A stretch of DNA of 64,000 nucleotides, taken from positions 525,618 through 589,617 of the forward strand of contig MU130698.1 of NCBI GenBank assembly GCA_015039465.1. Reading direction: 5' to 3'. The notes under the pieces were generated by a model. The model was not told the DNA's origin and searched no databases. It saw only the letters and a program-made list of their open reading frames with translations. This document shows, one piece after another, positions 1 through 11,643 of the stretch. This DNA is from Phlegmacium glaucopus (taxonomy: Eukaryota > Basidiomycota > Agaricomycetes > Agaricales > Cortinariaceae). A program made the translations under genes and the position numbers. Positions within the stretch are counted from its first letter, which is position 1. Every line of letters begins with the position of its first letter.

Positions 1-19
1 GACTGGTTTTTTATTACAG

Positions 20-444
20 GGGTAACCCCTTCGGTTACAGTCCCGCCGTCATCTCTCTGTCGGAACAACCTGCCATCCCTCCTAACAACCGCAGTAGCTC
101 AGCCAGTTCAGGTTCCCTCTACAGTCACTGGAAACGTTTCTGATGCCACCAACAATGGCACAGAGCAGCCTCTGAAGAAAGAAGCTCAAGCAGGAGAGGA
201 TGTTTCGAACAGTGTGAGGAGAAAGACTTGGACACTTCAGGTGATGAGGATTTTAATATTGAATACGTGGGATACGTTCCTATGGGCTCCTCTAGCTTGG
301 AACCGGATGCTGGACGCGATTATCGCGATGTTGCCTAAATTGAGAAATAAGAGAAGGGTGATCTTCAAACCAGTTCCTTTCAAGTTTCGGACTGGCTGGT
401 TGTTCCATCTCCCACAATTTGAATTGGGTCAAAAGGTCACATGA
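20..444 (+). CDS. 3' part of an unidentified gene (uncertain)
   Basis: A T-rich stretch ending in TTACAG at 14-19 looks like a splice acceptor. A frame entering at 20 stays open to a TGA at 442-444. The first half is rich in Pro, Thr, Ser and Ala with Lys/Glu segments, like a disordered fungal linker. From about 216 a second frame reads as a convincing acidic stretch (DEDFNIEYVGYV) ending at a TAA near 336-338, so there may be a frameshift or an intron I could not place. No domain was recognised and the start lies outside the window. Confidence is low both in the frame and in the gene being functional. Confidence 0.3.
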
Positions 445-817
445 CGAACTCGAGGCAAGACGGACCTGAACTAAGAGGAAGATCTCTATTCAGTTATCCA
501 GATTCCTTCCGACATCTAATGAATAAATCCAAATTTTGAATTGGTGTGACAAGCGGCAACAAGCATGTTAGTCAAATGACCGTTTTCCCTCCGACATGAT
601 AGGGAGGTAAATTTAGATGAGAACAAGTAGTCTAGTGATCGACTTTTTCAGTTGATACAAATAGAGTTTGTACTACTAAATTATGAATGTTCAACGTTGA
701 CATTCAGAAAGTGAGGCTGGCTATATTCGGATATGCCAATTTTTTTTCCGCCGATTCAACTTGCATTTCTTCACTGTCTATTGGTGAATATTTTTAGCTA
801 TCCTTCAATCATTCCTC

Positions 818-824
818 TATATAA
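818..824 (+). promoter_or_regulatory. TATA box of the trefoil-like gene
   Basis: TATATAA lies 44 bases before the ATG at 868, a usual spacing for a fungal core promoter. It supports 868 as the true start of the gene. Confidence 0.5.
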
Positions 825-867
825 GCAGCGCAAGCCATTGATTTTGCATCGATAACAACTCCTGTAG

Positions 868-2555
868 ATGGATCGCGACTCCTATCTCAAAATCTACCAT
901 CTTCGAAATGCCCACACAGGGCGATACATCATCGGTTATGGAGACATGTCTTTATGGTGTATGCAACTCGACTTGACAAGCGTATCAGAGGACCGTGGCA
1001 AGGTGAGCAGTATCACGTTCGTTTACACCTGCAAGTATTCCCCTTCCTAGGGTGGGGAAATCAGGAGCACATAATTTCTGATCAGTCTTGCAAATGAAGT
1101 GGAAAATTGTTAATGGCATAGACGATAAAAAATACTTTCGGAATTTCGTAAATCCCTTCTACATTGCTGCTGCGAAATACTCGAACGACTATTACGAGGT
1201 CATGGGTTCACCCCAGGGATCTCTTATGTCCGTTCGTAAAGATGGAAACGCATTCACAATAAGGTAAGTAACAATTTCTTGTTCCGTACTACTCTGAAAA
1301 TAATTCATGATTATGTCAATATTATATGACAAACGCCCCTAGTTATGGTAATGAGTACTTTCTGTACAACGACGAGAATGATGCATGCTATGCCGTCCCA
1401 AGAGTATGTCATTTACAATCACTTATTTCCTGCTTAGCATCATTTTTCATTTTAAACAAATCAGAACTACTCCAATCAGTGGTCTAGGTATCAGTGGTAC
1501 CTCGACGAATCCCCTAAACTTCCTCTGCCGGAAGGCGTCTACAGAATCCGTTCGTTCAACGGCAACTACCTCCTTACAATGCCTCCTCAAAACGCAACGG
1601 GGGAAAGCGAAACTCCATACGTCACCCGACATAACCCCAATAATGAAGCACAAAAGGTGAGAGCCAACTATTTTATATTCCTCCAGTATTCAACTATGGA
1701 AACATCCTGTTTCGATATTCAGTGGGTGGTGACACCAGAACAGAATGGCTACTATTATACAATCTCTAACCCTGAAACCAACACTTATTTAATGGGTTCT
1801 GGGACTTGGGTTTCTCGAGGCGCCTTTCACCCACGTTCGTATGCCTTTCAATGGAAGTTGGAGCACTCTGGCTTGGGTGTCGCATTCTTGTAAGCTGTGA
1901 CTTAAGTAGCTCTACTGTTTAAAGCGTTAAAAATTAAACTCGTAGTATTCGAAGCGGCACGTCATCAATTGGGTTCCCGAACTATGAGGCTGAGGACTTC
2001 AGTAACGTGGGTCCTTATAATTCATGTGAACATCGAAGTTGCAATATCAATAATATTATAGGTCACTCTTCAACCTGGTGATGTAAGCCTTCTCTTCTTT
2101 CTTTCTTTTCTCAAAACATTGGTGAATAATCATTTTGTAATACTAGAAAATACCTAGCCAAATGTGGTTCTTCGAAATTTACAACCCAGTTACTCCTGCG
2201 AAATTCCATCGCTTTCTGGAATCTAAAAATTACGTCCTCGAATCTAGCCGCAACAACCAATATCTGAAAGTGGTACCACAGTCGGATGAACTACTTTCAA
2301 CCTCTAATCGCAATGATGCTACAGAGGTAATGTTGCCACCTCCATTTTCAGATTCATACATTTCGCATATCAATAATACCTCTTTTGTAGTTCACTGTTA
2401 CGTATGTTGACAGCAACTCTGCAAACTTCACTTTGACTTTTCCGACCTCTTCTGGCACGTCAAACATTATTGCGGACCGATGGCGCGTCGTGACCTCAGC
2501 AAATGAGACGAAGGAATGGGTAGTGGTCCCTCATAGTTCGGGAACTGCCTATTAG
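868..2555 (+). CDS. Beta-trefoil-like multi-repeat protein, nine exons
   Basis: Exons read as 868-1002, 1100-1263, 1343-1403, 1495-1656, 1723-1889, 1946-2006, 2062-2082, 2147-2326 and 2391-2555, all with GT...AG introns and consistent phase, giving about 371 residues to the TAG at 2553-2555. The protein is built of repeats, each carrying a QxW-like tryptophan motif (GKWKIV, QKWVVT, FQWKLE, QMWFFE, DRWRVV), several right at the start of an exon. Repeats also carry YRIRS.NGNYL-type strands. This is the pattern of ricin-B-like or protease-inhibitor-like beta-trefoils. I cannot tell sugar binding from protease inhibition. No signal peptide is seen, so it is probably cytosolic. Exon-like sequence continues beyond the stop: 2590-2655 and 2749-2811, the latter ending QSWRFHIVP. 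The real C-terminus may therefore be at 2811 via an alternative intron (2520-2589), or the stop may be a recent mutation. Confidence 0.6.
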
Positions 2556-2870
2556 TAAGCCAAACGTTTGAAAATTATCCAGGACAAAGGCATTTAATTA
2601 CATGGGCTCGTTCAATCTAGTATTCGTGAAGCCACCACCGCTCAACTTCGAAAAGGTTTCAGCACTCAATCAATACAATTCAGAAGGAAATCATACGTGC
2701 GTTTTCCTTGTGGATGTGAAACGTCTTTGCCTCATGATAACTATCTAGTTTGCTTTCGATTATCAGTCCGAGGATCAGGAACAGTCGTGGAGATTTCATA
2801 TCGTACCATGAGAATACAGGGATGGTTGAACGACTTTCTTTACAAGAAAAATGTAAGATGTATATTGGTC

Positions 2871-3414
2871 TTATTGTAACTCTTCGGTATAGAAGAAGGC
2901 TGGTGTTTGCTGTCTGTATAAATTGAACTGCAAGACTGACAAGGCAGATTCGAAGAAACACTGGACGAGCCTATCGCGCACTTCTTTCGCGTTCTCCAAC
3001 AAAGGTTTGATATTTTCAGGAATCATAGCAAGCATCACCTTCGGTAGGATTAGGTTTTGGCAGTGGTCTGGGGGTGGTGTGGATGGAGCTCCGAACCAGT
3101 CTTTGAGCTCTGAAAAATACAATAAGCAGTCAAAGTAAATAGTAGAAAATTGTTGTCGATGAAGCCCAACACAGTCGCTAAGCTTTCGGGAGGGCCAATA
3201 TGACTGGGGGCAGAATTAAGTAAATATTTGTACAAAGGCCTACAGTGATGAACAAGAGACCGAGGCCTTGCTTGGAGTGACACACTTCGAGGTCGAGTTG
3301 TAAGTAGGATTATGGCCCACACCCGTGTTTTAAAAGAGTGAAAGATAGAAAGAATTCGAGCTTACCAGACGAAATTAGATGGTTCAAGCCCGTCTCGAGC
3401 TCTCCGTACCACAT
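2871..3414 (-). CDS. Hypothetical protein, 140 residues, three exons
   Basis: Minus-strand exons 3414-3366, 3284-3244 and 3203-2871 join in phase through two introns (81 and 40 bp, the first with a strong GTAAGC donor). The 140-residue product starts MWYGELETGL and ends at the stop 2871-2873. The C-terminal half looks helical (MIPENIKPLLENAKEVRDR). No domain was recognised. It converges tail to tail with the trefoil-like gene, about 60 bp away from that gene's possible extended end. An upstream open frame beginning near 3619 (MSRGSRPPP) could be a leading exon, but I found no phase-compatible junction. Codon continuity across the introns is the main support. Confidence 0.5.
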
Positions 3415-5267
3415 TTATCCTCGCGCTGCCCATCCTGAGAGTCAGGATCAGATTCTATCCGCTGTCTCTCCACCCTGAAGTCCTTTCGTTGTTAACCAAT
3501 TTGGGCTTTAGAGGCGTATCTTGAGGCATTGAGGTTGTAGTCGTGGCGGACTCCCGGTTGCAGGAGGTTTGAGGGAGGATGACACATTGACTCGGAGGAG
3601 GACGCGATCCTCGAGACATTGTGTGAATGCGGTATGGGGGGTCGCTGAAGGGAGAGAAAAAAAAGTCATGGTCTATGGAAAAAGAAATGAATTTAATGTA
3701 AGTAAAACTTATACTTAGCCCGACAACTCCAATCTTACGTTCTCATCATCCCAACCTCATTTCCCGTCCCCACTCCGTCATATCGGGTGCATGAAACATC
3801 GATTTTGGATGTCGCTGGTGTGGTCTTGAAGCCACACGTGTCACTGCCTAACTGAGAGCTTCTCCGAATCCGATGACTTTTAGACGAATCTGTACAAGAG
3901 TGATTAATAAATGTTTAATTCAGAGACACAATAGGGGGCCTCGTTTTTCCCACTCCGTCTCCCAAAATCATCCCGGCTCTCATTTCGGGTTTGCAAGTTG
4001 TCGATATTGCATACGCTGGCTCCTTCGCATGACATCGTCGATCTAGTGCGTATTTAGGTATTTAGATTAGATTATGTCGTTGTTCTCTTTTCGCGTCTTG
4101 CATTTGGAAACATATTAGGCTATTTCATTCGTTGCTTATATGTTAGACGAAATCTCTATGACCGAGTTCGAAATTGTGGATCTTGGTCATCGATAACTAG
4201 GTGTTATGATGGCAATGATGCAGGGGGGAGTGAGTACTTGAAGTCAGGATGGCGAGCCCGAGGAAAAGATCGCAAGTTTGAATCGAAGATCTATAAAAAA
4301 AAAAGTCTAAGCCAAAATTCCAAAGAGAAAGCTCGAGAAAACGAGAATCCATACGGGCCTCAGAGGGAGGCGGGACGCCTAATATCCTATCAAACAAAAA
4401 AAGCGAGTAACGCATACCTGCAATGTATTATCAAGGGATAACGTACGACGGACTACTTCCAGGTCGTATTTTGCTGATCCAGGTGATAAATGATAGTGAT
4501 AAATATTACTTACCTGTAAGATGCAAATTATCACGGCAGCTTGATTCAAATAAAGGTGCCGCCGACAACAGCTTTCAAGTTTCGTGGCGATGTAAAATTT
4601 TGAATTCGAATGTTCGAAAGACTCATTCATTACATGCTTTGTTTTTCGAAAGAAGGTATTACTGCCGCGAGTCCTCGAAAGAAGTAAAGTAAGCGGTCGA
4701 GGCGGTGTAGCGAAGTGCAAGAGTTGGTTGTTGTAAGCCTACTGCAGCAAAGGCAAAGAACTTGCTAATCAACAGAAGGATTTCTGAGTTTAAATCTTGG
4801 TGCCACGCATTTCATACCTCCATGTTCCCGTCGTCCTCCTCGCTCTCCAGCCTTCATATGCGCGTCGAATCACCATCTACTAACGGCTGTGACCGTCCGG
4901 AACCAGCTTTTCCGTGGTTTCTCTTTCCAGCCCCCGCTCGACTCCCTTGGTTTCGTTGTTTTTCGGCAGATGTTACTGCCCATTCTCCTGATAATACACG
5001 TCTAAGATATTTCTAGGAACGAGGCAACATTCCTTGCAATTCATAACGTGTGCCTAATCGTCTAGCCTTACTCCAGGATTGTCACTGTTCTCGGCCCCAA
5101 TCTTCAACCACGTTCTCTGTCGGCAGTCCATATTGGCAGAAAAAATGCTCTCATCGAGTAAAACTCTGCCTTCCTGCAACACCCACTTCTGCATTGGTCC
5201 TATAACACCCACGTGTCCCTCGTCCATCCTCATGCTTCAGCATTCCTTCTCTATCCCTCAAATGTAG
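3415..5267. other. Stretch without a recognisable gene
   Basis: Apart from a short minus-strand open frame from about 3619 (Pro/Thr-rich, possibly a lost exon of the neighbouring gene), I see only scattered short frames on both strands with no motif, no intron-linked continuation and no repeat structure. A tRNA-like piece at about 4690-4800 was considered and rejected because no acceptor stem forms. Confidence 0.4.
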
Positions 5268-5546
5268 CCTCAAACACTACCGGATGAAGAAGGGATATTT
5301 ATACGATACAAACGTCTTGTAAGATTGGTGAAGAAGCCACGTAACGACGAAGATGTCGACAACAACGACTACCCTATATTACCCGTGAACTTAGCAGCCT
5401 GGATCGACGCGGACATGCGGGATGCCAAGTATCACAGGTCCATATTTGGCCAGCAGGAAACAAATACAGAGGACGCAGACGGAGGAGGGGCTGGGACGGT
5501 CGGAGTCAGAGACCGCAGCTGCACGATTAGGTTGTTGACAACTTGA
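5268..5546 (+). CDS. Orphan coding fragment
   Basis: The frame is open from the stop at 5265-5267 to TGA at 5544-5546. The part up to about 5480 reads like real protein (LPDEEGIFIRYKRLVRLVKK followed by an acidic Asn/Asp stretch and NLAAWIDADMRDAKYHRSIF). No ATG start near the beginning and no flanking exon could be attached, so it may be an internal exon or a relic. No family recognised. Confidence 0.25.
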   Translation, partial: PQTLPDEEGIFIRYKRLVRLVKKPRNDEDVDNNDYPILPVNLAAWIDADMRDAKYHRSIFGQQETNTEDADGGGAGTVGVRDRSCTIRLLTT

Positions 5547-5998
5547 ACCGATCTTTGGACGTGGCTGCCGGCATGAGTTCTTAGTCACTCTCCTGGTGCT
5601 TTCGCTCCCTCTCCACCTTGCTCCCATCTTCGTCGTCTCCACTGCCTCATAAAACACGAAATTCCAACATCATTTCCTACTGGCTGACGACGTCTTCAGA
5701 CGGCAGGGAAATGAGCTGACATCGAGAGCACCTCTTCCCTTGCCGCAACGCCGATTTACCCATCATGCCAGCACACCCATCTTCGTAATGCTGGTTCTCT
5801 TTGCCCCTCTCACGCCCATTATATGCGATGTTGTTGCTTTAATCAAAACCCAAGGAGGTGAAGATTATAGACTCTACTGCCGAACTTCCATGATTTTGCA
5901 GACCTTAATAATGTGTGTAGACAATGGTTACTTTAAGTTTTAATGCACATTTTTTTCACGAAAAACATCGAGGAATTGACTCCCCCCCTTGACAGTCC

Positions 5999-6798
5999 TT
6001 AAAGGTTATCATTGCCTCTTCTCGCTACCATTTCCTCTACCATTATCGTCTGAGTTGTCTCAATGTCAAGGCCATGATACCTTGGATCATAGATCATTGC
6101 AACAAGCTCGTCACTATCCGGGAAGCGCTCATGTTTCTTCCCACTAAATCCGAGCCAACCAAGTTCATATTCCGGGAAACCCACGGAGTCGAGGTGTACA
6201 CCATATGGCGCATCGTTCGGCGAATCGGTGAGCAAGTAACATTTACGCTCTGGATAAAACCTGGATTGTCGGCAGAGAGGTTGAATATGAAACTGAGGAT
6301 GCACTCATACACACAAAAATTAGCTTACCGGCTAAGCGCTTGGATGAATTGCTGTGCCTTCGCAGAATCGACTACGAACAGACGGCCTCCCATCAAACGA
6401 GATATCTGCTCTTCTGTATGTGTGATGGGAGGATCGAGTGCAATATTAATAGATTCTTGATTCCCATGATGCCAAGACTGAGAAATAACGAGTCATTATC
6501 CACTTAAATCATTTGAAATGACTCCAATTAACTCATACCCAATCGTAGCGATTAATGTAGACGATGCCTTTGTCGTCGTGCTTGTTGTTATTGGAAATAC
6601 CAACCAGTGATGCACGATAAACATATTCGATGGCTGATACATCTTCATGATGGAGAACATAACCAATCTGCCGTTTTCGGAGATGGCCAGTGGGTGCAGA
6701 ACCGTCCTCTTCCTCAACGAAAACGCGTGAAACTTTCCAAGGTCCAACCCTCGCCGCTACACGGTATCGGAAATCGTGTTGAAGAATGGTACCACCTC
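5999..6798 (-). CDS. Hypothetical protein, C-terminal exons
   Basis: Three minus-strand exons, 6798-6539, 6477-6329 and 6260-5999, join in phase across introns with good donors (GTATGAG, GTAAGCT) and end at TAA 5999-6001. Together they give about 224 residues with conserved-looking blocks (GPWKVSRVFVEEED, QIGYVLHHEDVSAIEYVY, EYELGWLGFSGKKHERFPD). More coding-like sequence lies upstream to an ATG at 7193, including an N-terminal frame and a block near 6930-6850, but I could not fix the junctions there. No domain recognised. Nothing in it suggests a mobile element. Confidence 0.5.
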
Positions 6799-7383
6799 CT
6801 ATAGGATGTTGTATTGGCCCAACCCTTCAACGACCGAGTCAACTTAGACGAAATTGAATAAGATATGGAACGCACATCCCATCATGAGAATCATTGTTCA
6901 ACCCCTCTAAAATGCATTGCATTTGACCATAGAGAAGTTCACCTGTACAGTTGAAAGCACAGGGAAAGTCTGACTGGACATGGAAGTTTGACACACTCAT
7001 GAGGGGAATGAGGTTGAAAGTTATTTATTTCATGGGAGTTCACAGTACTTAAATCGTTCAAGAGCGGAATATTCCGGATTAGTGTTTCCGAAGTCCGGTT
7101 CAGTCCAGTTCTCACCCTCAATTTTGCACTAGGGGTCGACTGCGTCGACATGACACCTTGCTGACTTTGTAATCTTTTTGCAATCCGACACATTTAACTA
7201 TTGAAGACAGAGTAAAACATATTTAATTGTAAATTTATGGAATGTTATGATACCAGCACATTTAACTATTGAAGACAGAGTAAAACATTTTTAAGAGTTG
7301 ACTTTGACTCATGATAATCTAATTCCATCGAAAGGATTTATTCTGAATCAGCAGCCATTCGATGCAGGTAGGATTGAAGATAT

Positions 7384-8746
7384 TTACCATTTGTTTTGCT
7401 TTTTCTTTTTTTTTGCCGGACCTTCGACGAGTGGGGATTCTCCCTCGGTGGCCGTAGCATCATCGTCTTCATCCACCGCCCTCTTTTTTCCATCCACTTT
7501 CGACAACACAAGTGTACCGGTGTCTTCTTGGGTGAGAGCGAGTTCGGGAATGGACCTTGAATTATTGTTTTCTGAATTGACACTGGGGCCGGGGACGGGG
7601 ACGGGAGTTGATGCTCTGGCGATGAGGGCTGTTGATATTGACATTAATTTTGTAATAAACATTGAGAAATTGTGTCGTTACCCGGGTGAAATGAGTTGGC
7701 AGCCCTTATTTGGTCTCTCTTTTTGCTGGGGGATTGAGGAAGGAACGTGGGCCCCTTTAGCGCCAGGCTTTTATAGGGAGATGGCACCCGTCTGGTGGCA
7801 GGCTCGAGAATCTGAATCTCTGTCGCTGTCGCGGAAAATGTGTTGCTTCCTATTCCATTGCTATTTTTGTCTCTGATCGCATAGTGTCTCAATTGGAAGT
7901 GAACGAGAACCAGGGATCCTTTGAGCGAGAGCTCCAGGTCGTGAATTCTGATAAGTTTGCCTTGAGTATCGTACACACGCATTGGGTCCACTCGCCATTT
8001 ATGAATGATATTTTCGAAAGTGGTCTGGAACCTGTCTCCGATTGGGTATCCATTTGACCAGTCCTCGTCGTCGGTGGCTGTCATTGGCATGATTAGATTG
8101 TGAATATCTTGAGATTTAAGTTACGTACAATCGTATGGGATGCTCTGTGCTCACATCGTCAGTGTTGGGATGTATATAACTTTCAGCAAAATAAGCACCC
8201 ACCCTCTTCTCGAACAGAGGCCAAGAGAATTTGATCGCCTTTTCTCGCTTTGATGTATCCCAGGTTATGAAATGTACTGGGCTGGGACCGTCAGTCACCA
8301 CTTTCCTTTGAAGATTTTCGAAGCATTCAAGGCCGGTTTGGAAGTCTGACTTGAATTCTGGGTGTCCGTCGGGGGCGACTATTTGGAATTGCACTTTGGC
8401 CGTTTCTAAAGCAGCATGAGGGAAGCCAGGATTGAAGTTGCCATGGGCGTCTACGAAAAGTCGATCGCTGGATACGGTGCCGACCACGGTACATGTCGCT
8501 TTCTCAGAGGGAGTATGCTGGTTATCAAGCGCCGCAATCATTAGATCGTTCTGGTTGCCGGTTTTCATCCACGCAATTTGAGAAACAAAGTCAGCTGAAG
8601 CAACATAAGTTGGCGTATTTAGCAAGGTTGCCCGCATCCATGGAGCACTAAAGTCGGACTCGTGGGAAATTGCTGGCGTGCTTATGAGCTGATTGAGATT
8701 TGATTTAGTCCATAAGAAACAAAATTTCGCACCTAACAGTATCCAT
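7384..8746 (-). CDS. Hypothetical protein with basic C-terminal tail, 399 residues
   Basis: Exons 8746-8738, 8688-8125, 8063-7682 and 7628-7384 join in phase to give 399 residues. The two last junctions are the clearest (donor GTAACG, acceptor CAACAG). The 61-bp intron 8124-8064 uses a weak GAG acceptor but keeps the frame through RLYDWSNGY. The first nine-base exon is the least certain. Composition: a beta-rich N-terminal two thirds, a middle with LVLVHFQLRHYAIRD, then a Pro/Ser/acidic linker and a lysine-rich end (AKKKKKQNKW) that looks like a nuclear localisation signal. The tail suggests a nuclear, perhaps nucleic-acid-associated protein, but this is inference. No family recognised. Confidence 0.5.
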
Positions 8747-9218
8747 TTTTTTTCCCTTGGATTGGAGGGAAAGGAGGAGCAGCAGAAGTTTCTTTAAATT
8801 TAAACTTACGTTCCTTATCTTTGTCCCATCGACGGTCGGGTTACGATAGTAAAACCGGCGGAAGTCTGTTTTTCAAAATGCTGGTCTTCATTCATTTTTC
8901 CATTTTTGTTTAAAGCGCCTGCATCCGTCCATCAGGAAGCAGGAAATTTATAAGTATTTTCTTGGTAAAATCCATTGTGCAGATAGTTTTCGGCTCATTG
9001 CCGTAGTGGCCAGTAGCTACTGTGTGTCTAGGTAGTTTGCGTTGCTTCTATGTTCTCCCAATAGCTATTAGCTTACTGTCAGTAGTCTCAATATCCTTTC
9101 ATCAGAGACCTATAGCATCGGTAGAAGAGGTAGTTGAGACAACTCAGCAGTAGTGATCTTGACCAAGAATTCCGATGAAGCCAGGAATAAAAGTAATTAA
9201 TCATAGGGAGAAATGATG

Positions 9219-11643
9219 TTATTTTTGGTGATGAAGACGCTTGCGGGATACATGGAGATCGAGTAAGTACCGTAGAAGGAAAAAATCATGATGGCGAAGA
9301 TAGGGATTGAGGAAAAAGCTTGTTGCATCGTCAAGAACTGTAGCTGATGTCCACGTATTGGGTACATTGCGACCAAATTTTGGAGCAAGGTGGCAGCTCC
9401 GTACTATCTTGGTCACAGGAATGATAGACGCGCGTTGACGATGGTTGTGAGACGACCTTGAAATTGTGAACATGTTCGTGTCGAGATCAGGGGCCTTTCG
9501 GAGTGGCGTGTACCAATGGACGTAGGCAAGAGGATGGTTGTATTGGCCGAATTCAGCGGGCAATTTGAATATTACCCGCACCTGAGCAACACGGAGTCCT
9601 ACAGAGGAGAGAGTAAGTACTAGTACTAAGGAGTGAGGTTAGATGTTTAGATTTTAAGCGTACCACTTAAAGGACCACCCGCTGCAACGCTTGGGCTCTC
9701 TTGGACAAGCACCGTACTAAATCGACTTGGAACAGCTTGTTTTATACCTTGCGAAGTGATCGCAGCTTTGACCGCTTTGACGGCATGGATAATATCTGGT
9801 GTCGATTTCGATGTGACTTCAGGGATTGCGGGGAGGACAAATCTGACTTGCTTGTAGAGATCAAATGTAGATGTGGTAGTTGGCGCGGTGTTGCCAACCA
9901 GTGATGTGGTGCCAATGAACGAAGAAAGGTGTTGTAAGAAATCTACTGCTCCAAAATCATCAACAAGGGACCTTACTGAAACGCTGTGCAGAGCGGGTTT
10001 CTTTGCAATGGCATAACATTCCTTCATTTCATCTTCTGCAGTTAATTCCTCTTCGTCATCCTCTTCGTCATCATCATCGTCATCTTCGCCTTGATCCGCC
10101 CCATCCTCATCACCGTCCTTCAATATGTGAGCAGTATAGCCTGGAACAGCCCATTGAAGGTACAGACAGAAGCGCTGGATGGACTCCTGGCGGCGGAGCC
10201 AGATCGTCATTTGCTTGATGAATTCTTTCTTATTGGTTGCCTTGTACCCCATTTTCGCAAGATCAATGTGCAGGCGCTCGGTGCCTTCTGTGTTGAATCC
10301 GTCAGCGGTTCCATGTGATCGGATCGCGTCGATGTAGTGTTTGATATTGTGAAGTTTACTGATATTAAAGTGTTTTCGTATGTCGAGGTCGTTGAAGATG
10401 TATTTGTTGTCATGGAAAGTGAGCCAGGCTGCATCGAGGAGACCCAGAGATTCATCGGTGTGGGTCTCAAAGTGAGCATAGTAGATGAAATCCAAGACAC
10501 TGCGAACAGCGCGGATGACGGCCGGGTCTGTGGCATCCGCAAGGACTGCGAGAAAGACCTTTTCCATATTTTTATGCTCAGTTCCAGTCCACTGTGTCGT
10601 TAATGAAATACCTTTCTTGAAATGTCGGAGGCTTGGATGAGGTGACATGGACTGAAACCGCCGGTCAACTTCACCCACACCACCTTCAGTCGCTTCCGTT
10701 GCCCAACTTGAGATGTGGTCCTTGAAAATGCCCTTATGGAGTTGATGGAGGATGTCGGGTGTCATGCTGGTGAATATATTGCAGTGGGGGAGATCTTCCC
10801 AGAAGGGGTTGACTGCTCGAAGGCTGTGTTTGTCAAACTCTGGTGGGTTTTCGCCGTTGGCTTCTTCACCAAGGACTCGGATTGTTGTTTCAGGATCCCG
10901 CAACTCAGAGAAAAGTCGAGCGCCACGTTCTTTGGGATCTACGATACATCTTGGACAGGCGCTTTCTTTGCAACAGGCGACGAGACATTGTTCTGGATAA
11001 TCAGCGATGTAAGCAGCCAAGATTGGATAGACGGTCCGGATGAAACCATCAGCGCATTGCATGTCAACGCCGTTTTTCCCAGCATCAACCAATGGCTTTA
11101 GAAGGGTACGCATGCATTCGTGAAACAGTTGATAGCCCTCGATAGAACGCCTTTTCTTCGAGAAGCATTCAAGCTTAGAGACAGGTAAGTAACCAATAAG
11201 GACCATAGCTCGCGCAGATGGCTGACGACGGGTTTCTTTCTCGATGTTGCCAATGCTCATGTACACAGGCCATGCTTGCTTATCGCCAGCGTAGCGTGTG
11301 AGCTGCGTCTTGTCAGAAGAGACAATAACAGGAGCAATTGTGACACCATCGGGTAACTCCGTCTAAGAAGGCAGTGTGAGTTCGTTTCTCACCTCACATA
11401 CTGATTGACCATTACAAACCTGCATAGACCACCACCAATCGCCTGTCCACATCTCGCTATACTCACGATTTGTCCCATCTTTATTTCTGTAAACTCTCTT
11501 TGGTGCGTAAAATTGTTTTCCTTTGAATGCTGGGTTTGCCATTAACTCCTTGATGCATTCGACAGGATCCCTATGCCAGAGCTCTGCATCCTCCGTCTTT
11601 AGATCGCCGTTTGTACCCATAATATCACCTTGGATCCGAAATG
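9219..11643 (-). CDS. Plavaka-type transposase, 5' end missing
   Basis: Exons 11643-11420, 11362-9664 and 9598-9219 join in phase to about 767 residues. Order: the RDPVECIKELMANPAF and EMWTGDWWWSMQ block, APVIVSSDKTQLT, IGYLPVSKLECFSKKRRS, the Cys-rich ADYPEQCLVACCKESACPRC block, an acidic run after GDEDGADQ, and a C-terminal exon with HPLAYVHWYTPL and NTWTSATVLDD. This order is characteristic of the basidiomycete Plavaka transposases (CACTA/CMC group), which act in the nucleus on element ends. The sequence upstream of about 11640 no longer resembles the family, and the DUF6532-like frame begins there on the other strand, so the N-terminus has been lost. No internal stop was seen in the retained exons. 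Confidence 0.8.

Noticed and set aside
4690..4800. tRNA-like piece (TAGCGAAGTGC as an A box, GAGTTTAAATC as a B box)
   Set aside because: A T-arm can be drawn, but the acceptor stem does not pair and the anticodon arm needs an implausible intron.
10003..11101. Several plus-strand frames opposite the Plavaka transposase
   Set aside because: The minus strand shows conserved family blocks throughout; the plus frames are shadows.
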